NCBI RefSeq assembly: GCF_016908395.1
Contig: NZ_JAFBDU010000011.1
Span: 1 to 64,000, forward strand
DNA: 64,000 nt
From: Metabacillus crassostreae
GTDB taxonomy: Bacteria; Bacillota; Bacilli; Bacillales; Bacillaceae
Direction of reading: 5' to 3'
The notes below the pieces were generated by a model. It was not told where the DNA came from. It did not search any database and worked only from the letters and a program-made list of their open reading frames with translations. The position numbers were made by a program, and so were the translations under genes. Of the stretch, positions 42,954 to 50,211 are shown piece after piece (position 1 is the first letter of the stretch; each line of letters begins with the position of its first letter).

Positions 42954-45764
42954 TTGAGAAAGGTACTTGGAGGTTTCCTCGCATTTTTATTGGTTTTAAC
43001 ACTATTTGTACAGGCAGCATATCCTGTTTATGCTACTGAAGCAGCGGAAAACTACGAGGTAATAGATTTAGATACCAGTAGGACTTTATTTTCGTTAACT
43101 GAAGCTAGAACAGTAGAAGTTCATGCTGATTTTGGTGAAACTATCGATTTGAGTGCTGTAGAATTCCAATTTGGTGGAAAAAGTCTTTCAGAGTGGAAAA
43201 AGTGGACGAAGGGGACAAGCTATACCGGAGATCCTTTCATTAAGGTAATTGAAGAACCACACTATGTTGATGGAAGCACAACAATCAAGGCAACTTTAGA
43301 GTTTGGTCTTCTTTATGACAGAGATAATTTATCAAATCGAACAATTCGTACGCAATATCAGCAATTTATTGGGGATTACGAATTAGCATTGGTGGATCAT
43401 GCTAGTCAAAAAAAGGCAACACAAACAGTAGAGTTAAATGTGTATGATCAATTTCATTTTTATGATGAATTGAAGCCAACAATTGATGCAGTGTTTGAAG
43501 AAGCAAAGGGTAAGAATGATCGCTATCTTGAATATCAAAGCTTAGGGAAATCTGCAGAAGGTCGTGATCTTCATTTTGTTATTTTAGCTAGAGATAAAGC
43601 AGCGGTAGATAAATATTTAAATGAAACTCTACCAACTGCATTAGAAAATCCTGATGATTTACTAGAAAAGATAGAAGCTGGAAAAATGGGTGATTACCAG
43701 GTTCCAGTTTGGATTAATAATATTCATCCAGACGAAGTAGAAGGTATGGATGCACAGGTAGAATTATTCAAGAAATTTTCACTAGAAAATGAAGTAACAT
43801 TTAATACAATTGTTGAAAATCAAGAGCAGCCTGTTACGTTAAATGTTGATGAAGTACTTGATGATGTGATTTTTCTTTATATGTTTACGAGTAATCCTGA
43901 TGGAAGAGTGGCAAACACGAGAGCTAATGCTAATGGCTTTGATTTAAATCGTGATAACCACTACCAAACACAAATTGAAACACAGGAAGTAACACAGGAA
44001 ATTGCAAAGTGGACACCACTTTCCTTCCTTGATATGCATGGCTATGTGAGTGGATTCTTGATCGAACCAACAACACCTCCACATAACCCGAACTTTGAAT
44101 ATGATTTACTTTATGGAAATATGATTGAGCAAGCCTATGCAATGGGAGACGCAGGAATCAGTAATTCAGCGTTTGATTCTTACGAAATTCCAGCACTTGA
44201 TTATGGAGAAGGCTGGGATGATATGACTCCTGCTTATACAGCAATGTATGCAATGCTTCATGGATCATTGGGACATACAATCGAAACACCTGCATTAAGC
44301 CAAAATGGTTTTAATGCAATGTATGGAACAGGTCTTGGCGCAACACTTTATGTTACAGAAAATAAAGATAAGTTGTATAAAAATCAGCTTGAAATTTTCA
44401 AACGTGGAATAAATGGTGAAGACGATCGAGCTGTAGATGAATATTTTGTAAATGCAGCAGGAGATTCAATCGGACGTTCAAGAGGAGAAAATGAAAGCTT
44501 CTTCCCTGAATATTACGTGATTCCAGTTGACGAAAAACAACAAAAAAATGCTGTGGAAGCAACAAAAATGGTGCAATACTTACTTCGCAACGGAGTGGAA
44601 GTAGAGCAAACAACAAAAGCAGTAAAAGTAAATGGTACTACTTATCCTAAGGGAACATATATCGTACCAATGAATCAAGCTAAACGCGGTCTTGCAAATG
44701 CGATGCTGTACAAAGGTGATGATGTATCAGACTGGAGTGCCATGTACGATCCTATCGTAGTGAACTTCCCAGATTTACGAGGGTTTGATATTAATGAAGT
44801 TCGTGTAAAAAATGCTTTTGATAAGCTTACTAATGAAGTGAAAAATGCTACATTGCCATCAGGTAAAGTCACTGGTAAGGCACCAAAGCAAATTCTTTCT
44901 AACACAAATAATGACACAGTAAAACTAGTTAATGAGCTTTTACGAGATGGAAAAGCTGTAGAAAAGGCAATAGAAACAAAAGGTAAAGTACATGCCGGTG
45001 ATTATATTGTTAACACGAAGGATTTAGGACAGTATAAAGATTATTACTATGAAGCTACATCCGCTGGTACAACACAAAATATTAAAACAGAAAAGCTGAC
45101 ACTTCCTAAAGTTGCCGTAACAGGATCAGCTCAGCTTAAATTCTCATTACAAGAACTTGGCTTTGAGGTAGTGGATTCTTCTGCAAATGCAGACGTCATT
45201 GTTAGTGATAACGGTGCATTTGATGCTAATAGCTTAGTAGGAAAATCATACGTTGGAATCGGGATTTATGCTCTTAATGCTGTTAAAAACAGTGGAGTAC
45301 TACCAGGCTATGAATTTGATTACACAAGCCCTGGTCATGAAGGATTGTTAAAGACAAATGTAAATGAGCACATTTTAACTTCTGGATATGAAGCTGATGA
45401 GCTTTTATACACAACAAATGGAGCGTGGATTTCATCTGTTCCTAGTGAAGCACAAGTGTTAGCAACAGTAAGTAACAGTGAGGATTTCTATGTTGCTGGA
45501 TGGTGGCCTGGTCATGAAGCTGTGAAAGGTCAAACATTAGCATTCACTCAAAATCTAGCTGATTCAAACATTACTTTGTTTGCCAACGATCTTGCTTTCA
45601 GAGCACATACACAATCAAGCTATCGCTTATTAGCGAATAGTATCTTTGCCTCAGTTGGAACTGAAGTAGCTAAAAAAGGCAAAGGCTCAGTGAAGAACAA
45701 AGGTAACAAGCAGAACAACAAAGTAGTGCCGTCCTTCTTAGAGAAAGGTAGAGATAGAGAGTAG
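42954..45764 (+). CDS. Secreted M14-family zinc carboxypeptidase
   Basis: A 936-residue exported protein. The signal peptide is MRKVLGGFLAFLLVLTLFVQ followed by AAYPVYA, a good cleavage site. The peptidase domain starts after about residue 150: SLGKSAEGRDLHFVILA, NNIHPDEVEGMDAQ (zinc His and Glu near 257-260), NPDGRVANTRANANGFDLNR, LDMHGYVSGF (third zinc His) and HTIETPA near residue 440, with the catalytic glutamate. The C-terminal 400 residues include MPQA-like and GATase-like folds (FEVVDSSANADVIVSDNGAF) and end in a basic Lys/Asn tail. I chose TTG 42954 because AAGGGATGAG precedes it; ATG 42945 would sit on that site. Confidence 0.85.
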   Translation: MRKVLGGFLAFLLVLTLFVQAAYPVYATEAAENYEVIDLDTSRTLFSLTEARTVEVHADFGETIDLSAVEFQFGGKSLSEWKKWTKGTSYTGDPFIKVIEEPHYVDGSTTIKATLEFGLLYDRDNLSNRTIRTQYQQFIGDYELALVDHASQKKATQTVELNVYDQFHFYDELKPTIDAVFEEAKGKNDRYLEYQSLGKSAEGRDLHFVILARDKAAVDKYLNETLPTALENPDDLLEKIEAGKMGDYQVPVWINNIHPDEVEGMDAQVELFKKFSLENEVTFNTIVENQEQPVTLNVDEVLDDVIFLYMFTSNPDGRVANTRANANGFDLNRDNHYQTQIETQEVTQEIAKWTPLSFLDMHGYVSGFLIEPTTPPHNPNFEYDLLYGNMIEQAYAMGDAGISNSAFDSYEIPALDYGEGWDDMTPAYTAMYAMLHGSLGHTIETPALSQNGFNAMYGTGLGATLYVTENKDKLYKNQLEIFKRGINGEDDRAVDEYFVNAAGDSIGRSRGENESFFPEYYVIPVDEKQQKNAVEATKMVQYLLRNGVEVEQTTKAVKVNGTTYPKGTYIVPMNQAKRGLANAMLYKGDDVSDWSAMYDPIVVNFPDLRGFDINEVRVKNAFDKLTNEVKNATLPSGKVTGKAPKQILSNTNNDTVKLVNELLRDGKAVEKAIETKGKVHAGDYIVNTKDLGQYKDYYYEATSAGTTQNIKTEKLTLPKVAVTGSAQLKFSLQELGFEVVDSSANADVIVSDNGAFDANSLVGKSYVGIGIYALNAVKNSGVLPGYEFDYTSPGHEGLLKTNVNEHILTSGYEADELLYTTNGAWISSVPSEAQVLATVSNSEDFYVAGWWPGHEAVKGQTLAFTQNLADSNITLFANDLAFRAHTQSSYRLLANSIFASVGTEVAKKGKGSVKNKGNKQNNKVVPSFLEKGRDRE

Positions 45765-45787
45765 AAGAATAAGGGGATACTGAAAAC

Positions 45788-45821
45788 CGGGTGGTGCCTG
45801 TCACCCCCCGTTTTTTGTCGA
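45788..45821. repeat. GGTGCCTGTCACC repeat, copy 6 (short form)
   Basis: CGGGTGGTGCCTGTCACCCC, then CCCGTTTTTTGTCGA, 23 nt after the M14 peptidase stop. Palindromic over CGGGTGGTG/CACCCCCCG. Confidence 0.8.
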
Positions 45822-45933
45822 CGGGTGATAGATTGATAGATGGGTAGAGTGTGATAAGATGAAGGAGCAACTGAATATTGTATGGTTGGTTGGTTGTTGA
45901 TCTTCTTTCTGTTTACGAAAGGAGGTGATAACC

Positions 45934-46083
45934 ATCGAAATATTTCTTGAATTTCTAAGAGAGGTTCTGAAGGGAATAGTGCGTGAAGTCAGTGCCTACT
46001 TTTTTCGGAAGAATATTTTAGAATCCAAGAAAACCACCCCGCGCCGTAGGAAGCAAAAGGGTGGTTCTCAAAAAAACGATTAA
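45934..46083 (+). CDS. 49-codon small protein with extended SD and unusual start
   Basis: GAAAGGAGGTGATAACC matches the 16S rRNA 3' end over about 12 bases, and 8 nt after GGAGG lies ATC, not ATG. The frame reads IEIFLEFLREVLKGIVREVS, then AYFFRKNILESKKTTPRRRK and QKGGSQKND. The first half is an amphipathic/hydrophobic helix and the second is strongly basic. An in-frame GTG (45925) lies inside the Shine-Dalgarno itself, so ATC (or ATA 45928) may truly be used. No ATG is available. Inside the gene AACCACCC/GGGTGGTT can pair. A terminator follows. The peptide shape recalls membrane-active small toxins; that is inference. Confidence 0.45.
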   Translation: MEIFLEFLREVLKGIVREVSAYFFRKNILESKKTTPRRRKQKGGSQKND

Positions 46084-46090
46084 TTTTTGA

Positions 46091-46120
46091 CAACCCCCAT
46101 CCTGACGGTAAGGTTGCAGG
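46091..46120 (+). other. Possible H-type pseudoknot in the 3' untranslated region
   Basis: CAACC (46091-46095) can pair with GGTTG (46112-46116), and CCTG (46101-46104) with CAGG (46117-46120). The alternating order of the pairs is that of an H-type pseudoknot. The stems are short, so this is tentative. Confidence 0.3.
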
Positions 46121-46148
46121 GAGAAGTGTTAGCGCACTTCTCTTTTTA
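46121..46148 (+). terminator. Terminator (GAGAAGTG-ttagcg type)
   Basis: GAGAAGTG-TTAGCG-CACTTCTC followed by TTTTT. Almost the same as 42730-42758. Confidence 0.75.
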
Positions 46149-46561
46149 TTATATTCTCATTATACATAAAATAAACATAAAATGAAATACAGATACAGTA
46201 TTCAATACAGGTTCTGTTCTCAAATTTTAAGTGAGAAAATGAGTGAAGCTTCTCCTTGAAAGCTATAATCAAAAAAGGTAGCTGTTGGAACACTAACACA
46301 AAACGAACGGGTATTTCTTTAAGGTTGTTTTTAGTTGTTTGCTGTTGATAAAAATAGTTTGTGAGCTGATTGGAAGGGTAGAGTGTCTAATTTAATCGTT
46401 GTACAAAAAAACAAGTCAGCATAATGTTACTGGCTTTTTTAGTATTTTTTCAACATTTAATAAAACTTCTAAAAATAGTTTGAAAAATTACAAAACCAAC
46501 GCTACTCAACAATCCTAATTTCCCTATATTCCCTATGAACAAATATAGGGAGGCTACCAAT
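46149..46561. other. Intergenic region before the HTH gene
   Basis: About 410 bp with no supported gene. It holds a weak terminator (AAGTCAG/CTGGCTT then T-run, 46412-46440) and the inverted repeat at 46522-46550. Confidence 0.4.
46522..46550. promoter_or_regulatory. Inverted repeat covering the SD of the HTH gene
   Basis: CCCTATATT (46522-46530) and AATATAGGG (46542-46550) form a perfect 9-bp inverted repeat whose right arm includes the GGG of the ribosome binding site GGGAGG. It could be a self-regulation operator or an RNA hairpin that masks the site. Confidence 0.55.
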
Positions 46562-47371
46562 ATGAAAAAAGCAATCACAACAATAGCATCAACCGATACA
46601 TATAAAACTCTGTCAACATTCTCAACTCTTGAAGAACTTAATCAATCAGTCTACAGCCACATTAACCATCACAAAAATAATCTAACAAAAACGATGATCA
46701 TGATTTTAAAATTACTAGGAAGATACAGTGTAAAATATTTAGGAGTTTCATATTTAACGAAAAATAAAATCGCTGAAATGGTTGGGAAAGCCCGTCGGAC
46801 AATTATTCGTGTTTGTGCTGCACTTGAGGACTTTGGGATTATTAAGCAATATGAAATGAAGAGAAACAGTGATCATCAGCAAACATCTAATGCAATTGTG
46901 ATCCAACCTTTCGTAGAAGAAGTGGTAGTCGAAACTACTTCTGTCACACAAGAGCAGCCTGAAAATGTCACACCAAAAAACAATTCTTCTTCTTTAAACA
47001 ATTTAAAAGATCTAAAAACGTATAACAGCCCCGTTTTGTTGCCATACGAATATTTTCGAGTAATGTGTAATTGCTTTACAACAGAGAAAAAGACAATTAA
47101 TCGCCTATATGGAGTTTATTTGTATCAAATAAAAGATATTAAAAATTATTATAGTGAAAAGCAGCTACTTGACCTAGGTACTTTAGGAATTAAGTTAACT
47201 TATCAAGCTTCAAAGAGAAAGAAAATCTCTAATCTATTTGGTTATTATAAAGGTGTATTGGATCATTTGTTATCAAGGCTTTTTATTGAGGAATGTAGAG
47301 ATCAATATTGGTCTGATGAAAGTAATTCTACTATGGTTGAAAACCTAAGAAGTAGGGGATATGCGCTGTAA
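46562..47371 (+). CDS. Helix-turn-helix domain protein
   Basis: A 269-residue soluble protein. Residues about 25-110 are a winged HTH: LTKTMIMILKLLGRYSVKYL, VSYLTKNKIAEMVGKARRTI (recognition region) and RVCAALEDFGIIKQYEMKR. Such N-terminal domains occur in plasmid/phage replication initiators and in Bacillus chromosomal proteins of unknown role. A polar linker (about 120-155) leads to a second helical domain (YEYFRVMCNCFTTEKKTINR). I start at ATG 46562, with GGGAGGCTACCAAT; an in-frame ATG at 46535 lies within the inverted repeat. No replication genes are near, so transcriptional control is the more likely role. Confidence 0.7.
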   Translation: MKKAITTIASTDTYKTLSTFSTLEELNQSVYSHINHHKNNLTKTMIMILKLLGRYSVKYLGVSYLTKNKIAEMVGKARRTIIRVCAALEDFGIIKQYEMKRNSDHQQTSNAIVIQPFVEEVVVETTSVTQEQPENVTPKNNSSSLNNLKDLKTYNSPVLLPYEYFRVMCNCFTTEKKTINRLYGVYLYQIKDIKNYYSEKQLLDLGTLGIKLTYQASKRKKISNLFGYYKGVLDHLLSRLFIEECRDQYWSDESNSTMVENLRSRGYAL

Positions 47372-47880
47372 TTTTGATAGTAGTTCAGCAAAAGCATGTA
47401 GAGTTTTTAGAATGTGACTAAATGCTCGACAACGAATTACATAATTTACAAAATTTTTACAGTAACTAGGATAATAGTTGTTTTATAATAAATGAGAATG
47501 AGTAATAAGGATGAGTTGAAGGTGATCTCACTGCCTTCAGATTGAAGTGAAGAAGGATGACAGTAACTAAATACTTATCTAACTTTAGTAATAGATAGAC
47601 TATTACTAAAAAAACACCCCACGAATTATCAGACGGAACATGAACATCTAAAGTACTTAATGTATTTTAATCCTCTCCAAGATGAAATCTACATAAATTC
47701 CATCAAAATAAGCTTTGCTATATTTGTATGGTACAGAATTGCGTATCAGCTATTCTTTATTCAATTTCAAATTGCCGAAGCAGTACATCAAGGTTTCACT
47801 TATGTCTAGCTATTAATTCACATGCTTATGAAGATAATGCAAGTATTTATGAGATTTTTGGGGTTACAAGAAACGACGAT
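47372..47880. other. Intergenic stretch before the comK leader
   Basis: About 510 bp without a supported gene. GAAGGTGATCTCACTGCCTTC (47519-47539) is a weak inverted repeat. A comK promoter is expected here or just downstream. Confidence 0.35.
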
Positions 47881-48019
47881 AAGGAGGTGATCTATTGAGG
47901 GAAAAACAAAGAAAAAATCCTTAAGCACTAACTTTCCACGGGTCGTACTTAAGGATTTACACAGGTTGGAAAATACCAACGCTATTGGTATATTATATCC
48001 AACTCTCATAGAAATTTAA
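47881..48019 (+). promoter_or_regulatory. Structured leader of comK with extended SD and short ORF
   Basis: AAGGAGGTGATC (47881-47892) matches the 16S 3' end over 12 bases and is followed by ATTG: TTG (47895) opens a 9-codon peptide, while ATT (47894) opens a 41-codon frame ending at 48019. The RNA can form AATCCTTAAG (47916-47925)/CTTAAGGATT (47948-47957) and the nested pair GTTGGA (47965-47970)/TCCAAC (47998-48003) around ATACCAA (47973-47979)/TTGGTAT (47985-47991). It ends 30 nt before comK. A translated leader controlling comK is a plausible reading. Confidence 0.5.
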
Positions 48020-48048
48020 AGTATTAAAAACTAGAGGAGAGTGTTTAA

Positions 48049-48609
48049 TTGGATAATCAAAACTATCATTATAAAAAGCAAGACGTAGTCGAACTGCCCG
48101 GATATATTATTAAAGATGAAACAATGGCGGTAAAACCGATGTATTCTAATAATGGTGCTTTGCATAGTCAAGTGCTTTGTCAATATGATATAAAAATAGT
48201 CACTATTCGCCCTTACCAAATTGTTGAAGATAGTAGTATTTATTATGGATGTGATCTTGAGGGAATCAACAGTTCTGCTAAGGAAATTCTAAAGAACCAA
48301 CGAATGCTTCCAGCGGTCATCAGTCAGGTTAATCAATTCTGCATGATTCCATTGAGCGCAGCAAAAAGTGACGATTGCATATGGATTTCCTTTCACCATG
48401 TCATCGATATAATAGCAGATAAAAATGACTCAATCATCGTTTTTACAAATTACAATAAACTAAGAGTTCCAATAAGTAGGGGAACTCTACAAGATAAATT
48501 GAACAAAAGCGCTCGTCTGATCACAACCTATAGTCAGCGTCATAGTCATATAGCTGATCTTTACCGAATGAGTGGAGTGGCTGAGAATAGGGAAGGATAT
48601 TTTTATTAA
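48049..48609 (+). CDS. comK: Competence transcription factor ComK
   Basis: A 186-residue minor-groove DNA-binding activator of late competence genes. The ComK family pattern is present throughout: LPGYIIKDETMAVKPMYS at the start, VTIRPYQIVEDSSIYYGCD, LEGINSSAKEILKNQRMLPA, SQVNQFCMIPLSAAKSDDCI followed by WISFHHV, and VPISRGTLQDKLNKSARL. Length agrees with B. subtilis ComK (192). TTG at 48049 follows GAGGAGAGTGTTTAA. The C-terminal tail, which in B. subtilis binds MecA, is shorter and diverged. Some Bacillus relatives carry two comK genes. A structured leader lies upstream, and a repeat begins right at its stop codon. Confidence 0.88.
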   Translation: MDNQNYHYKKQDVVELPGYIIKDETMAVKPMYSNNGALHSQVLCQYDIKIVTIRPYQIVEDSSIYYGCDLEGINSSAKEILKNQRMLPAVISQVNQFCMIPLSAAKSDDCIWISFHHVIDIIADKNDSIIVFTNYNKLRVPISRGTLQDKLNKSARLITTYSQRHSHIADLYRMSGVAENREGYFY

Positions 48610-48657
48610 GGGTGACAGGCACCGCCCGGTTTTTCTTGTTTCACAGGAAGTTCCACA
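48610..48657. repeat. GGTGCCTGTCACC repeat, copy 7 (long form)
   Basis: GGGTGACAGGCACCGCCCGG, then TTTTTCTTGTTTCACAGGAAG and TTCCACA. The 13-bp core is inverted relative to the tail. Begins directly after the comK stop. Confidence 0.85.
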
Positions 48658-48693
48658 GAATAGTTATAAAATTATTAGAAGACAACAGATAAA

Positions 48694-48724
48694 GGAGAGT
48701 GACCATTAGTAAGCAGCACTCTCC
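48694..48724. terminator. Terminator after comK
   Basis: GGAGAGTG (48694-48701) pairs with CACTCTCC (48717-48724), followed by TCTTTG. It lies between convergent comK and the SEC-C gene. Confidence 0.65.
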
Positions 48725-48803
48725 TCTTTGAACTCTAATATTATGTATTTAGGACACTTTTATCACTCGTTATATATTAAATAATTTGAGTGTTTCTTAG
48801 ATT

Positions 48804-49961
48804 TTACCCACAACACTTTTTAAATTTCTTCCCACTACCACAAGTACATGGATCATTTCGCCCAACTTTAGTATTACTTGCTAACCTGCGATGGATTTCT
48901 TTCGATCGTTCTTCTTGGTTTTCTTTTTCTTTTATTAGTCGTTGTTCCCATTGATTCAACATAGGATGATCAACCTTGTTTATGATACAACATGCATACA
49001 AAGGCTCTTCAAGATTCAATAACCCTTTGTTATAACCCTCTTCAATGAAAGCTACAATCTGCGGAATCGCTTTTGTTGAAAGTTGTGTTAATAAAGCCTC
49101 AGCTATCATTGTTTTAATCGATTTATCTTTCGTGATTTTATACTGACGCAATAGTATTTCTTCTGCAAGTGGTAGCTTAATATTTGCTAAAATTTCCACT
49201 GCAGAATAGGCTGTATCAACCAGTTGAAGATGCTTTTCTACTTCTTTTAGTACTTCCTCATTACCGATTTTAATTAATGCTGTTTCAACTTCTTGTAGTA
49301 AAAAGTCTTCTTCTACTCTATCTAATAGGGTTGAGAGGGTAGGAACTAGAGACTCTACTTTTTGTTCACCTGCTAGAAATACATTGTAAATTCCGTTAAA
49401 GGAAAAATAGTCGTTTTCTAGTTCACTTTTAATCCCAGCTTCGATATCCCAAAAGTTTTCTGAACTATACACACCATGTTTAATAAGTTCTTTGAAAACT
49501 CTCTTTCCAAAATGAAATAATGGATTGTTAAATTCATCTTCAAGTTGGTTCATAATAGTGGCTGCTTCGAGAAATAATTGTTCACTATTCATTGATAAAA
49601 GAGAAAGATAATGATCTAATGCCTCTTTGTTAATGTATGGTGATAACTGATCTTTATATTTAAACAGTAGATCTGTATCACACCGATCTAACATACTTAA
49701 GTACCAAATTTTATTTCCATCATCTTTTTCTAAACGTAGAAGCACTTCTTGCAACATTGTCTCTGTAAAAGGGATTTTACTCGTATAAGGAATAATTTTA
49801 TTTACCATAGGAGTTATCGGTAGTTTATCCATAGCTTCTAACGCTAGAAAAAAGGTTTTTTCTGTACCTAAATAACTTTTATTTATGTTGCTTAATGCAA
49901 ATGATCGTAATAACTCATTATCACTTAAAATATATGGCTCTACTTTTTCTAAGAATGTCAT
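48804..49961 (-). CDS. SEC-C motif protein with HEAT-like repeats
   Basis: A 385-residue soluble protein. The last 20 residues are a complete SEC-C zinc-binding motif, VGRNDPCTCGSGKKFKKCCG (Cys-x-Cys...Cys-Cys). The rest is all-helical with HEAT-like repeats (LLQEVETALIKIGNEEVLKE, SAVEILANIKLPLAEEILL, IAEALLTQLSTKAIPQIVA). SEC-C tails occur on SecA and on many uncharacterised proteins. It may be an adaptor that binds proteins or nucleic acid. ATG at 49961 follows GAGAGGAAATATACCC. Single gene, convergent to comK. Confidence 0.8.
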   Translation of the reverse strand: MTFLEKVEPYILSDNELLRSFALSNINKSYLGTEKTFFLALEAMDKLPITPMVNKIIPYTSKIPFTETMLQEVLLRLEKDDGNKIWYLSMLDRCDTDLLFKYKDQLSPYINKEALDHYLSLLSMNSEQLFLEAATIMNQLEDEFNNPLFHFGKRVFKELIKHGVYSSENFWDIEAGIKSELENDYFSFNGIYNVFLAGEQKVESLVPTLSTLLDRVEEDFLLQEVETALIKIGNEEVLKEVEKHLQLVDTAYSAVEILANIKLPLAEEILLRQYKITKDKSIKTMIAEALLTQLSTKAIPQIVAFIEEGYNKGLLNLEEPLYACCIINKVDHPMLNQWEQRLIKEKENQEERSKEIHRRLASNTKVGRNDPCTCGSGKKFKKCCG

Positions 49962-50010
49962 AATGGGTATATTTCCTCTCTGGTTTCTTCTTTGTACTTA
50001 TTGTAATAAA

Positions 50011-50062
50011 TTCGGGCGGTGCCTGTCACTACTCGAATTTTCTTGTTTCACAGGAAGTTCCA
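50011..50062. repeat. GGTGCCTGTCACC repeat, copy 8 (long form)
   Basis: TTCGGGCGGTGCCTGTCACT, then ACTCGAATTTTCTTGTTTCA and CAGGAAGTTCCA. Directly followed by copy 9, a tandem pair in the divergent gap before the helicase gene. Confidence 0.85.
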
Positions 50063-50097
50063 CGGGCGGTGCCTGTCACGCCCCGGGTTTTGTAGAA
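50063..50097. repeat. GGTGCCTGTCACC repeat, copy 9 (short form)
   Basis: CGGGCGGTGCCTGTCACGCC followed by CCGGGTTTTGTAGAA. Abuts copy 8. Confidence 0.8.
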
Positions 50098-50211
50098 TTT
50101 TGTCAGGTTAAAAAATGGTAGCAAAGAAAATTTTCATTGTATAGTTGATTCTAATAGGGTAAACATTATAAAGTTAGACCATAAATCCATCTTTGTTAAG
50201 AGGTAGACTAA

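Noticed and set aside
46562-47371. Plasmid or phage replication module
   Set aside because: The HTH protein resembles replication-type winged helices, but there are no iterons, integrase, capsid or partition genes nearby.
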